This document shows, in pieces, positions 51,528 through 60,303 of a DNA stretch of 64,000 nt. The notes beneath the pieces are model-generated. The model worked only from the letters and a program-made list of their open reading frames with translations. It was not told the DNA's origin and searched no databases. The DNA is from an uncultured Alphaproteobacteria bacterium. GTDB lineage: Bacteria > Pseudomonadota > Alphaproteobacteria > RF32 > CAG-239. The DNA lies in contig CAJTMA010000007.1 in NCBI GenBank assembly GCA_910577205.1, forward strand, positions 7,251 through 71,250, in the 5' to 3' direction. Numbering within the stretch: the first letter of the stretch is position 1; each line of letters opens with the position of its first letter. The position numbers were made by a program, and so were the translations under genes.

Positions 51528-53078
51528 CTAGTATTTTATCATTGGAAGGACATGACTTGAGTACATACTTTTAAACAGTTCAGATGTTTCTCCCATTTTC
51601 ATATTGAAATTACAATAATAATTATATTTGCTATTGTTGTGATTAGAGGACATATAGCCGTTCATATAGTCATCAAAAACAATATCTTGGGCTTCTGGTA
51701 TTAACTTTAAGGTGTTTTTGGTTGTTTCCTTATTGTTGTAGAATATTTGCAATTCATGGAGGCTTGGCACAAACCAATTTCCTTTGCTGCACCAACTGCC
51801 GGAGGAGCATCCCTTTGCCGGCTGATAATTGTTGGCAAATTCGGCGGCATTAAAGGTTAAACCACTTGTTTTTCCATAAGCCAGTATTTTTGCTGTATTG
51901 TCTTTGCCGCTGGAGGCAACGCAAGAAACGCTGCATTCGGGGCAATCTTCTAAGCCCGGAATATCCTTATAATCGCCCCATACTCGGCGCGCACTTCCAC
52001 ATAAATATAAACAATGTTTTATAGCTCTTTCTTCTGTAACACCTTTCTTATTTTGCTCATAGCAATTGTCAAATGTTGTTTGGTCATATGAGTAATAATT
52101 AATCGCAGCGGCAATTCTAAGGTTTGCATCAACCACAACCCCGATGGCAATTTTATTGGGCAGATATTGGCTGGATGTTGTGCGGTCGGAATAAAGGATT
52201 AAGCCCGGTTTGATACATTTGTCATACTTCCCGCCACAGGAATTACCTGCCAGCTGATTGCCTCCGGTGCAGTTTGAAGAATCATACTTATACTTCGACG
52301 TGTCGCAGCACTCCTTGCAGGTGTCAAACTTTTTGACCGTGCCGCTCCAACAGGTCTTAGCGCCGGTCGCCCCGCCGCAGTCGCAAGTCTTGAAGCCATC
52401 GCAAGGCGCTTCGCTGCGTTTGTATTTCATTGTGCCGCAGGAGTTACAGACTTCACCCGGGACATACCCCTGCGCCGAAGCTTGTGCTGAGGTATAGGCA
52501 AACCCCGCGCAGGGATTACACACGCAGGTCTTGTATTTACTGTCATAAGGGCAAGCTCTGTCCCCGATTTTACCGACCTCACAACTGGAGGCATATCCGG
52601 CATCTTGACAAGCCCGGGCATTATCGGTTTCACAGGATTTATATAAGGTTGAGCTGTGCGGACATTTGCCGGACAGGTATTTAGGCAAAGTACAGGAAGT
52701 TACGTTATATCCATTGCCGCGACACCAGGTGTTCGGGTCAATACATTCTTTAACAAAGGAGCTATCCTCGGTACAGGCTTCACCGGGAATATATCCGGCA
52801 GGGCAGCCTTTATGCAGATAGCCTCGTGATTTGCACAAGTCACCGGGATTAAACTCTTGTCCGCCGGGATTGCCGCCGCCAAATTTTAATCCGCCGTCAT
52901 TAGTGATAAAATGCACTGCCGCTAATTTAAGAAATTGTGCAGGCTTCGATTCAAAGGCTTGGTTTTGGCTTGTGTCTACGAGGGAGGCATATGCCGAAGA
53001 TAAGGAAGCGAAAGCAGCCTGCGGCAGAACTAAGGAGAATGCCGAAGACCATAACAAAGATTTGCTGATTATTTTCAT
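51528..53078 (-). CDS. Secreted cysteine-rich repeat protein, copy 2
   Basis: A 516-residue exported protein. The start is set at ATG 53076-53078 (GTGAGGTG ribosome site), as in copy 1. The signal peptide and the six or seven cysteine-rich repeats are almost identical to copy 1 (only a few changes in about 286 residues). After GGKYD the sequences part: this copy has CIKPGLILYSDRTTSSQYLPNK, an extra Cys-rich insertion (CYEQNKKGVTEERAIKHCLYLC, EDCPECSVSC) and a different C-terminal end. The shared frame NTAKILAYGKTSG…SWCSKGNWFVPSLHEL still links it to the same Lcl/DUF1566-like domain type. Confidence 0.8.
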   Translation of the reverse strand: MKIISKSLLWSSAFSLVLPQAAFASLSSAYASLVDTSQNQAFESKPAQFLKLAAVHFITNDGGLKFGGGNPGGQEFNPGDLCKSRGYLHKGCPAGYIPGEACTEDSSFVKECIDPNTWCRGNGYNVTSCTLPKYLSGKCPHSSTLYKSCETDNARACQDAGYASSCEVGKIGDRACPYDSKYKTCVCNPCAGFAYTSAQASAQGYVPGEVCNSCGTMKYKRSEAPCDGFKTCDCGGATGAKTCWSGTVKKFDTCKECCDTSKYKYDSSNCTGGNQLAGNSCGGKYDKCIKPGLILYSDRTTSSQYLPNKIAIGVVVDANLRIAAAINYYSYDQTTFDNCYEQNKKGVTEERAIKHCLYLCGSARRVWGDYKDIPGLEDCPECSVSCVASSGKDNTAKILAYGKTSGLTFNAAEFANNYQPAKGCSSGSWCSKGNWFVPSLHELQIFYNNKETTKNTLKLIPEAQDIVFDDYMNGYMSSNHNNSKYNYYCNFNMKMGETSELFKSMYSSHVLPMIKY

Positions 53079-53206
53079 AATACACCTCACAAATATAACT
53101 GAATCAAAGCCTGAATGTAGAATAGCACACTGAAAGCAATCTGTCAATCATTAATGAGGGGCGATTTTTTATTGGTCTAAAGAGGATAGATAATTAGGTG
53201 ATAAAA
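52221..53206 (-). repeat. 986-bp inverted repeat, right copy
   Basis: Reverse-complement partner of 13675-14660 with the same length. It covers promoter, signal peptide and cysteine-rich repeats of copy 2. Confidence 0.9.
53119..53147 (-). promoter_or_regulatory. Sigma-70 promoter of cysteine-rich copy 2
   Basis: On the minus strand, TTGACA (53142-53147), a 17-base spacer and TATTCT (53119-53124), again preceded by the palindrome TCATTAATGA (53148-53157). Confidence 0.8.
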
Positions 53207-53268
53207 TTACACGGCAGATTGTGCTTCTGCCGTGTAAATATATTTATCAGAATTGCAAAGCGCCGTTT

Positions 53269-55416
53269 TTACCTTTCGCGGCGGATAGCGTTAATATTGC
53301 GGATATAGGCAATATCACTTTCCAGACGTTCCAGGCTGACCGGCAATTTACGCCGCCAGTTGGGATGCTTGTCCCTATCTGTTCCCGGCAGGTTTTGCAG
53401 CTTTTCAACGTGCAGGATATCTTCCAATTGCGCCAGAAAAACTTTGGACGCCGTGCGGGCGGCAAAGCGGTGAACCGCCTCTTCTATTCCCTCAGGATAA
53501 GCCTGCCCGTAGATATAATTATCTTTGCGCAAGTTGTCTTCCGGCCAACAACCGTTATTATCCAAGGCAGATAAAAGTTTCCAGCGGTCAAGTTCCCGTT
53601 TATGGTAAGCGCCGTTTTTGTCGTCCTCACTCATTAAACCGAGCGAAGCCATGACCTCAATATCATAGCCGAACCACCACATCCGCAGCGGAGCCATGTC
53701 ATGTGTTCCGACTGACGTAAATGCCGCAACAGGATATTCTGACGGAGAATTAAAATCGCCCCAGCCCGCGTCTTTGCGTTCCGCCCAGAGCACGCTCAAA
53801 GCAAAGATGTTTTTCTCGGCTAACGTTTCCAGAAAACCTTCCGGCACATTACCGATACTTTCGCCGACAATCTGGCACTGATTGCGATAACTTTCGATAG
53901 CCACGATGTTAAGCATATCCTTAAAGTTATACATCATGTAAGTTCCCTCTTCGCCATTATCGGGAATCACATAAAGCCGCATTAAGCCCATTACATGGTC
54001 GATACGCAACGCGCCGGCAGAACGCATATTGGCACGGAGAATTTTAATAAACGGTTCATAGCAGCGTTCTTTTAACACGTAAGGATTAAACGCGCCAAGA
54101 CACCATTTTTGCCCTGCCGGGAAGAATGCGTCAGGCGGCGCACCGGCTCCGACATCTTTGATAAATAAATCATAGTCAGACCAGAGTTCGGCACTGTCTT
54201 TGCCGACGCCTACTGCCAAGTCACGATAAAGACCGACTTTTAATCCATATTCTTTAACCTTATTGCTGGCTAAATTAAATTGCCTGTCGGCTTCAAACTG
54301 CAAATATTTGAAAAAGCGGATACGGTCGGCATATTCTTCGGCAAATTTGCGTACGGCCGGAGAATACGGATTTTGAAATTCATCTTCCCATGCGCGCCAA
54401 CCGCCCCAAATATAGGTGCTTTTAATGTCATATAAGGTCTGGAACAGCGCCAGTTTGTGCAAGTCTTCGCCCTCGGCCTCGACATAAGCGCGGAAAGCCT
54501 GCTGGCGTTCGCTGTGCAAATCAGCCATAAAACGTCCGTAAAGTTTTTCCAGAACGGCAATTTTCAGTGGATAAACTTCACCGTACTGAATCAACTCACT
54601 ATTACGCAATTCAGTGATTTTATCGTTGATGTCATTTTTATCTTCCGGTTTAAATTCCGGCACAGCTTCAATATCAATGTAAATCGGATTCAGGTACAAG
54701 CGGCTGATAGAGCAATAAGGGCTGGCTTCTTCCGGGTAAGTATGCACCAAAACGTTTAGCGGGTTCAGGCCGATGATATCTGCGCCGCTGTGTGAACAGA
54801 CTTTGATGAAATCTGCCAAATCCGTAAAGTCGCCGACACCCCAGTTGCGTTCGCTGCGCAGAGAATAAAGCTGCAACGCATAACCCCAGATTTTGCCATC
54901 TTTCAGGGCTTGGTTTTCATAACAGCACCGGGGCGCTACCGCCAAAGTACTCTTGTAACTTTTATCGCCGACTTTAAATGTCAGGTTATAATAGCCGACA
55001 GGCAAATCGCCAGTCACCGCCACCAAAAGCTTTACATAAACCGTTTTGCCGATGGTATAAGTTTCATCCGTCGGATGAACATCAAAAGTCACATCAGAGC
55101 GAATGCCCGTATCTTTATTTTCAATTTGCAAAGCAAAAAAACTTTGTGCCTGATCGGCAGGAATGACTGCGTCAAAATGCAGTTTTCCCTGTTCGACAAC
55201 ATAAATATTTTCCAAAGTTTGCTGCCAGCGGCGCTTGTCAAAATCAGCCAAGGATTTTTCGACTTCTCCACGATTGCCTGCCTTATATCCCAAACGTTCG
55301 GCAATAAAGCGGATAACGCCCTCACTGATTTCATAGTCTTTCTTAGACATTCCGGCATCGCTGAATTTAGTGACGATACCAAGTTTGTCCGCCAGTTTTT
55401 GCAGCATTTCTTCCAT
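53269..55416 (-). CDS. malQ: 4-alpha-glucanotransferase (amylomaltase)
   Basis: A 715-residue GH77 enzyme of the long E. coli MalQ type. An N-terminal beta domain (about residues 70-160) is followed by the TIM barrel: GLNPLNVLVHTYPEEASPY, the nucleophile Asp in GALRIDHVMGLMR, the acid Glu in QIVGESIGNVP (usual GEDLG) and GTHDMAPLRMWW. It transfers glucan chains and recycles short maltodextrins. The start is set at ATG 55414-55416, which has AAGGAGC in front; the longer frame begins inside glgX. It is last in glgB-glgX-malQ. Confidence 0.92.
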   Translation of the reverse strand: MEEMLQKLADKLGIVTKFSDAGMSKKDYEISEGVIRFIAERLGYKAGNRGEVEKSLADFDKRRWQQTLENIYVVEQGKLHFDAVIPADQAQSFFALQIENKDTGIRSDVTFDVHPTDETYTIGKTVYVKLLVAVTGDLPVGYYNLTFKVGDKSYKSTLAVAPRCCYENQALKDGKIWGYALQLYSLRSERNWGVGDFTDLADFIKVCSHSGADIIGLNPLNVLVHTYPEEASPYCSISRLYLNPIYIDIEAVPEFKPEDKNDINDKITELRNSELIQYGEVYPLKIAVLEKLYGRFMADLHSERQQAFRAYVEAEGEDLHKLALFQTLYDIKSTYIWGGWRAWEDEFQNPYSPAVRKFAEEYADRIRFFKYLQFEADRQFNLASNKVKEYGLKVGLYRDLAVGVGKDSAELWSDYDLFIKDVGAGAPPDAFFPAGQKWCLGAFNPYVLKERCYEPFIKILRANMRSAGALRIDHVMGLMRLYVIPDNGEEGTYMMYNFKDMLNIVAIESYRNQCQIVGESIGNVPEGFLETLAEKNIFALSVLWAERKDAGWGDFNSPSEYPVAAFTSVGTHDMAPLRMWWFGYDIEVMASLGLMSEDDKNGAYHKRELDRWKLLSALDNNGCWPEDNLRKDNYIYGQAYPEGIEEAVHRFAARTASKVFLAQLEDILHVEKLQNLPGTDRDKHPNWRRKLPVSLERLESDIAYIRNINAIRRER

Positions 55417-55427
55417 ATTTATGCTCC

Positions 55428-57509
55428 TTATTTTTTGATTTCGTAGACCAGAACGCTCCAAGCCGGAACTTGAATAGTCTGTTCCGCTCCCGCTTTGGCT
55501 TCATCCTTAAATTTTGACGAACTGTCGAGCAGCAAATTCCATGTATATTTTCCATCCATGGCCGGCAGCTTCCACGCCACGTCATTGTAATTGGCATTGA
55601 AGATTGCCATCACAAAGCGGCTGCCGGTATAAACGCAATATGACAAAGCCTTGCGGTTGCCGTCATGCCAGTCCTCAGTCGTAAATTCTGTTCCGCGCTC
55701 ATTATACCAAGTGATGTCCTTGCAACTGTTTTTAACTGTTTTACCGCAGAAGAAATGACGGCGGTTAAAGATGCGCAGTTTCTTACGCAGGGCAATAACG
55801 CGGCGAATAAATTTAACCAGTTCTTTGTCTTCTTTAGAAATGCCTTCCCAAGCAATCCAAGTCAGCACATTATCCTGACAATACGGGTTATTATTACCAA
55901 ACTGAGTATGGGCAAATTCGTCACCGGCCACCATCATCGGCGTCCCGAAAGACAACAGCAAAGTGCTGGCCAGCGCTTTTAATCGCTGACGGCGGTTTTC
56001 CAGTATTATGGCGTTATCAGTTTCACCCTCTGCGCCGGAATTCCAGCTCCAGTTGCTGTCTGTACCATCCCGGTTATTTTCACCGTTGCTCAAATTATGT
56101 TTGCCGTTATAGCTGACCAAATCCTGCAGGCTAAACCCGTCATGGGCCGTCACAAAATTAACACTGGTCCAGATATCGCGGTTTTGATAATTGAACACAT
56201 CGCTAGACCCCGCCAATCTACTTGCAAGCTCCGGCGTTTGATACTGATCGCCTTTCCAAAAGCGGCGGACGGTATCACGATATTTGTCATTCCATTGCGC
56301 CCAGCCCGGCGGGAAAGCGCCGACCTGATAACCGCCGTAACCAACATCCCACGGTTCTGCAATTAACTTGACTTGGCGGGTTTTGGGATCTTGTCCCGTG
56401 GCATACAAAAAGCCGCTGTCGAGTTTAAATTCCATATTCTGACGGCAAAGAGAAGTTGCCAAGTCAAAACGGAAACCGTCAACGTGCATTTGTTCAATCC
56501 AATAACGCAGGGAATCCATCACCAAAGTCAGCACATTGGGGTTTTGAACATTAAATGACGCGCCGCAACCGGTGCTGTCATAGTAATAGCGTTTGTTATC
56601 AGGATTAAGCGTATAATAAGACGCGTTGTCTATGCCGCGGTAACACAAGGTCGGGCCCATCTGGTTGCCTTCGCCGGTATGGTTATAGACAACGTCAAGA
56701 ATAACCTCTATGCCCTTGGAGTGCAGAGTTTTAACCATCTGCTTAAACTCGTCAATTTCATCAGAGGCCATATAGGTTTGTTCGGGCGCAAAGAAAGTAA
56801 AGCTTTCATAGCCCCAGTAATTGTCCTTGATATACCCTTTTTTGTGACGGTTGCCAAAGAATGCGTGCACTGGAAGCAGTTCAACAGTCGTAACGCCCAG
56901 CCACTTCAGATAACTGGTGACACTTTTATCGGCAAAGCCGGCAAAAGTTCCCCGTTTGTCGTCTGGAATCTGCGGGTGTAATTTGGTAAAACCGCGCAGC
57001 TGGGTTTCGTAAACAATGGTTTCTTCCATGCTGTAACGAGGGCGGATTTCATCATCATCCCCCCAGTCAAAAGTATTGCCGACAACAACGGATTTGGGTA
57101 CATAAGGCGCGCTGTCAAGCTCGGAAAAAGACAAATCCTTATCGGGGCTGTCCCAGTCATAGCCGAAAATGGCCTTATGCCAAATCAGCTTGCCGACCAA
57201 CTTGCGCCCATAGGGGTCTATCAGTAATTTATTGTGGTTAAAACGATGCCCTTCCTGCGGCTTGTATGGCCCGTAAACGCGATAGCCATAGACTTGTCCC
57301 GGCTCAACATCGGAGAGATATATGTGCCAAATGCTGTTATCATTTTCGGTAATGGCATAACGCTCCAGTTCTTGCGAACCGGAAGCGTCAAACAGACAAA
57401 GTTCCACCTTTTCGGCATGGGCAGAGAACAAGGCAAAGTTTACGCCCTTCCCGTCATAAGTCGCACCTAACGGATAAGCTTTTCCGGAATTGGATTTGTA
57501 ACGAGGCAT
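55428..57509 (-). CDS. glgX: Glycogen debranching enzyme GlgX
   Basis: A 693-residue GH13 isoamylase-type enzyme with an N-terminal CBM48 (about residues 10-105). The barrel shows VILDVVYNHTGEGN, the nucleophile Asp in VDGFRFDLATSL, the acid Glu in LIAEPWDVGYGGY and the third carboxylate in VTAHDGFSLQDLV. A C-terminal beta domain ends near WSVLVYEI. It cleaves alpha-1,6 branches of phosphorylase-trimmed glycogen. It follows glgB by 30 bases. Confidence 0.93.
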   Translation of the reverse strand: MPRYKSNSGKAYPLGATYDGKGVNFALFSAHAEKVELCLFDASGSQELERYAITENDNSIWHIYLSDVEPGQVYGYRVYGPYKPQEGHRFNHNKLLIDPYGRKLVGKLIWHKAIFGYDWDSPDKDLSFSELDSAPYVPKSVVVGNTFDWGDDDEIRPRYSMEETIVYETQLRGFTKLHPQIPDDKRGTFAGFADKSVTSYLKWLGVTTVELLPVHAFFGNRHKKGYIKDNYWGYESFTFFAPEQTYMASDEIDEFKQMVKTLHSKGIEVILDVVYNHTGEGNQMGPTLCYRGIDNASYYTLNPDNKRYYYDSTGCGASFNVQNPNVLTLVMDSLRYWIEQMHVDGFRFDLATSLCRQNMEFKLDSGFLYATGQDPKTRQVKLIAEPWDVGYGGYQVGAFPPGWAQWNDKYRDTVRRFWKGDQYQTPELASRLAGSSDVFNYQNRDIWTSVNFVTAHDGFSLQDLVSYNGKHNLSNGENNRDGTDSNWSWNSGAEGETDNAIILENRRQRLKALASTLLLSFGTPMMVAGDEFAHTQFGNNNPYCQDNVLTWIAWEGISKEDKELVKFIRRVIALRKKLRIFNRRHFFCGKTVKNSCKDITWYNERGTEFTTEDWHDGNRKALSYCVYTGSRFVMAIFNANYNDVAWKLPAMDGKYTWNLLLDSSSKFKDEAKAGAEQTIQVPAWSVLVYEIKK

Positions 57510-57539
57510 TGTTCTCTCCTTTTAATCTGCCGAAAGGGA

Positions 57540-59741
57540 TTAATCTCTAATCGGTTTCAAAACGATAGTCGACAACGGCGGCAAAGTCACTTTTACCGAA
57601 TAAGGCTTGTTATTCCACTCGCCTGCTTCTGCCGGGAGCAGACCTTCATTTTTCACGCCGCTGCCCCAATAGTTGACATCGTCACTGTTGAAGATTTCCT
57701 GGAAGCGGCAACCTTCATTGACACCAATCCGGTAATCATGGCGTACAACAGGCGTAAAGTTAGAAATAACTACCATATAGTCACCCGGATTATGCCCTTT
57801 GCGCATATAAGAAATAACGCTGTCGTCTGCGTTTGAATGGTCAATCCATTCAAAGCCGCGGTAGTCAAAATCTTCCTCATAGAAAGCAGGATTGCCTTTA
57901 TACATCAGGTTCAAATCACGAACGCAGTTCTGCATTCCTTTGTACATCGGGTGTTCCAACAAATGCCAACGCAGACTTTCTTCAGAATTCCATTCCCAAT
58001 CCTGACCAAACTCGCAGCCCATGAACAACAGCTTTTTACCCGGATGGGTATACATAAAGCCGTAATAAGCGCGGAGGTTGGCAAATTTTTGCCATTCATC
58101 GCCCGGCATTTTGCCCAACATTGACCCTTTGCCATGAACAACTTCATCATGAGAAATCGGCAAAATAAAGTTTTCATTGAAAGCATAGAGCAAACCAAAA
58201 GTGAGCATACCGTGGTGGTATTTGCGATGAATCGGTTCGTGGCTGATATACTTCAAAGTATCATTCATCCAGCCCATGTTCCATTTGTAGCCAAAGCCCA
58301 AACCGCCCATAGATGTCGGACGAGAAACCATCGGCCATGCGGTAGACTCTTCGGCGCAAGTAACGCCACCTTTGCATTGGCCGTAAACCAGTTCATTCAT
58401 CTTGCGCAAAAAGGCAATAGCTTCGATATTTTCGTTGCCGCCGTAAACGTTGGGAATCCATTCGCCGTTTTTACGGGAATAATCCAAATACAGCATGGAA
58501 GCAACCGCATCTACACGCAAGCCGTCAATGTGATATTCTTTCAACCAATACAAGGCACTGGCACAGAGGAAGTTGCAAACTTCCGTACGACCGTAGTTAT
58601 AAATTTTTGTGCCCCAGTCGATATGTTCACCTTTGCGCGGATCAGCGTGTTCATAAAGGTGTGTGCCGTCAAACTCAACCAACCCGTGACCATCTTTGGG
58701 GAAGTGCGCCGGAACCCAGTCCATAATAACCGCAATACCTGCCTGGTGGAATTTATCAATCATATAACGGAAATCATCCGGCGTGCCGAAACGGCTGGTC
58801 GGAGCAAACATTCCGATAACCTGATATCCCCAAGAGCAATCAAGCGGATGTTCGGCCAGCGGCAAAAATTCAACATGGGTAAAGCCCATATTAACCACAT
58901 AAGGCACTAAGTTGTCTGCCAGTTCGCGATAGGTTAAAAATTCAGAACCGTTTTCGCCTTTGCGTTTCCAAGAACCGAGATGGACTTCGTAAATAGACAT
59001 CGGCTTATCAAAGGCATTATATTCCTCACGATAACCCATCCAATTTTGATCCTGCCAATTGTAATGATTCAAGTCATAAACAACGGATGCCGTTTTCGGG
59101 CGGACTTCGCTCCAGAAAGCAAGCGGGTCGGATTTAACCAGGATATAATCTTCCTGCGTTTTGACTTCAAATTTATAAACTTCGCCTTCGTTCAACCCCG
59201 GAATAAAAATATCCCATACGCCGCAGGTCGGATGCTTGCGCATAACATTAACGCGGCCATCCCAATTATTGAAATTTCCGACCACGGAAACACGTTTGGC
59301 ATTCGGTGCCCAAACGGCAAAACTAACACCGCGAACGCCGTCCATTTCTGTGACGTGCGCGCCGAGTTTTTTATACATATCAAGATGATTGCCTTCAGCC
59401 AGAAGATAGATGTCAATATCGCCGAGAATAGAGGAGAAACGATAAGCATCTTCAAGTTCGTAGACCTGCCCCTTATCATTTTCAATACGGAATTTATATG
59501 CAAAATTTTCAATTTGCCCGAGGTTAATCTGATAGAAACCGCGATTATCAAGTTTGCTCATTTTTCCCAAAGACGAACCGTCTTTTTTGAGGAGTTCGAC
59601 AGACTTGGTATTCGGCTGGTAAGTGCGGATAAATACCTCTTTGCTGCCTTTGTCACGGTGGATACCCAAGACAGCAAAAACATTGCCGTGATCACCGTTT
59701 ATTACTGCGTTCATTTCTTCTTTAGATAATAAGTTTTCCAT
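57540..59741 (-). CDS. glgB: 1,4-alpha-glucan branching enzyme GlgB
   Basis: A 733-residue GH13 enzyme with the double N-terminal CBM48-like region usual for long GlgB (about residues 20-225). Motifs: VIMDWVPAHFPKDGHGL, the nucleophile Asp in IDGLRVDAVASMLYLDYS, the acid Glu in CAEESTAWP and PISHDEVVHGKGSM. It introduces alpha-1,6 branches into glycogen. First gene of the leftward glgB-glgX-malQ operon, with AGGGGG as ribosome site. The synthase and pyrophosphorylase genes are not in the window. Confidence 0.95.
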   Translation of the reverse strand: MENLLSKEEMNAVINGDHGNVFAVLGIHRDKGSKEVFIRTYQPNTKSVELLKKDGSSLGKMSKLDNRGFYQINLGQIENFAYKFRIENDKGQVYELEDAYRFSSILGDIDIYLLAEGNHLDMYKKLGAHVTEMDGVRGVSFAVWAPNAKRVSVVGNFNNWDGRVNVMRKHPTCGVWDIFIPGLNEGEVYKFEVKTQEDYILVKSDPLAFWSEVRPKTASVVYDLNHYNWQDQNWMGYREEYNAFDKPMSIYEVHLGSWKRKGENGSEFLTYRELADNLVPYVVNMGFTHVEFLPLAEHPLDCSWGYQVIGMFAPTSRFGTPDDFRYMIDKFHQAGIAVIMDWVPAHFPKDGHGLVEFDGTHLYEHADPRKGEHIDWGTKIYNYGRTEVCNFLCASALYWLKEYHIDGLRVDAVASMLYLDYSRKNGEWIPNVYGGNENIEAIAFLRKMNELVYGQCKGGVTCAEESTAWPMVSRPTSMGGLGFGYKWNMGWMNDTLKYISHEPIHRKYHHGMLTFGLLYAFNENFILPISHDEVVHGKGSMLGKMPGDEWQKFANLRAYYGFMYTHPGKKLLFMGCEFGQDWEWNSEESLRWHLLEHPMYKGMQNCVRDLNLMYKGNPAFYEEDFDYRGFEWIDHSNADDSVISYMRKGHNPGDYMVVISNFTPVVRHDYRIGVNEGCRFQEIFNSDDVNYWGSGVKNEGLLPAEAGEWNNKPYSVKVTLPPLSTIVLKPIRD

Positions 59742-59917
59742 TCGGTAGCCCCCTATTAGACTATATTAACATAATTAGATTTTTGATAATATTCAAACGA
59801 CTTAGTTTATAAGACTCTATCATTCGTTATCTATAATTCATATAGTTTTAAATGCAAGCAAATTGCTTAAGCGTTTTGATAATATTTATAATTCAAATAA
59901 AAAACAACCTTTTATTA

Positions 59918-59945
59918 TTGACGTATTAATTTTTGATTGTATATT
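59918..59945 (+). promoter_or_regulatory. Sigma-70 promoter of the DUF2934 gene
   Basis: TTGACG at 59918-59923, a 16-base spacer and TATATT at 59940-59945, 40 bases before the gene start. The 240-base gap to glgB holds no gene. Confidence 0.65.
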
Positions 59946-59984
59946 AAACAGTGTTTACCAAACATTTTTTATTTGGAGTTAGTT

Positions 59985-60218
59985 ATGGTTAATAATAGTA
60001 ATGAAAATGCAATCAGAGAAGCTGCTTACTTCATCTGGCAAAATGCAGGCTGCCCTTCCGGCAGAGATCAGGAATTCTGGGCTATGGCCGTTGAACAATT
60101 CAACTGCTGCAACAGCAAATCTTCTTCTAAAAAGTCTTGCTCCAGCAGCAAAAAATCAACGACTGCTACCTGCAAATCTACAACTGCAAAAAAGACTTCT
60201 TCTAAAAAATCTAAATAA
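59985..60218 (+). CDS. DUF2934 protein with lysine/serine-rich tail
   Basis: A 77-residue protein. The N-terminal half (NENAIREAAYFIWQNAGCPS, then GRDQEFWAMAVEQF) fits DUF2934, a short helical domain common in alphaproteobacteria. The C-terminal half (about residues 40-77) is a repetitive Ser/Lys/Thr/Cys tail resembling histone H1-like tails, so nucleic-acid binding is possible. The start is set at ATG 59985 (GGAG in front); the longer frame overlaps the promoter. A terminator follows. Confidence 0.75.
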   Translation: MVNNSNENAIREAAYFIWQNAGCPSGRDQEFWAMAVEQFNCCNSKSSSKKSCSSSKKSTTATCKSTTAKKTSSKKSK

Positions 60219-60250
60219 TTTTCAGATTAAAGAAAAGAAGAAAAAAAATT

Positions 60251-60282
60251 AAAAACCTCTTTGTTTCAAAAGAGGTTTTTTT
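60251..60282. terminator. Bidirectional terminator
   Basis: A stem AAAACCTCTTT with its complement, 5-base loop and T run, between the DUF2934 gene and the convergent TPR-methyltransferase gene. Confidence 0.85.
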
Positions 60283-60303
60283 ATGAAAAAAATCTGACTT
60301 AAA

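Noticed and set aside
58134..58910. 258-residue reading frame opposite glgB
   Set aside because: Antisense to a gene with complete catalytic motifs; typical codon-usage shadow.
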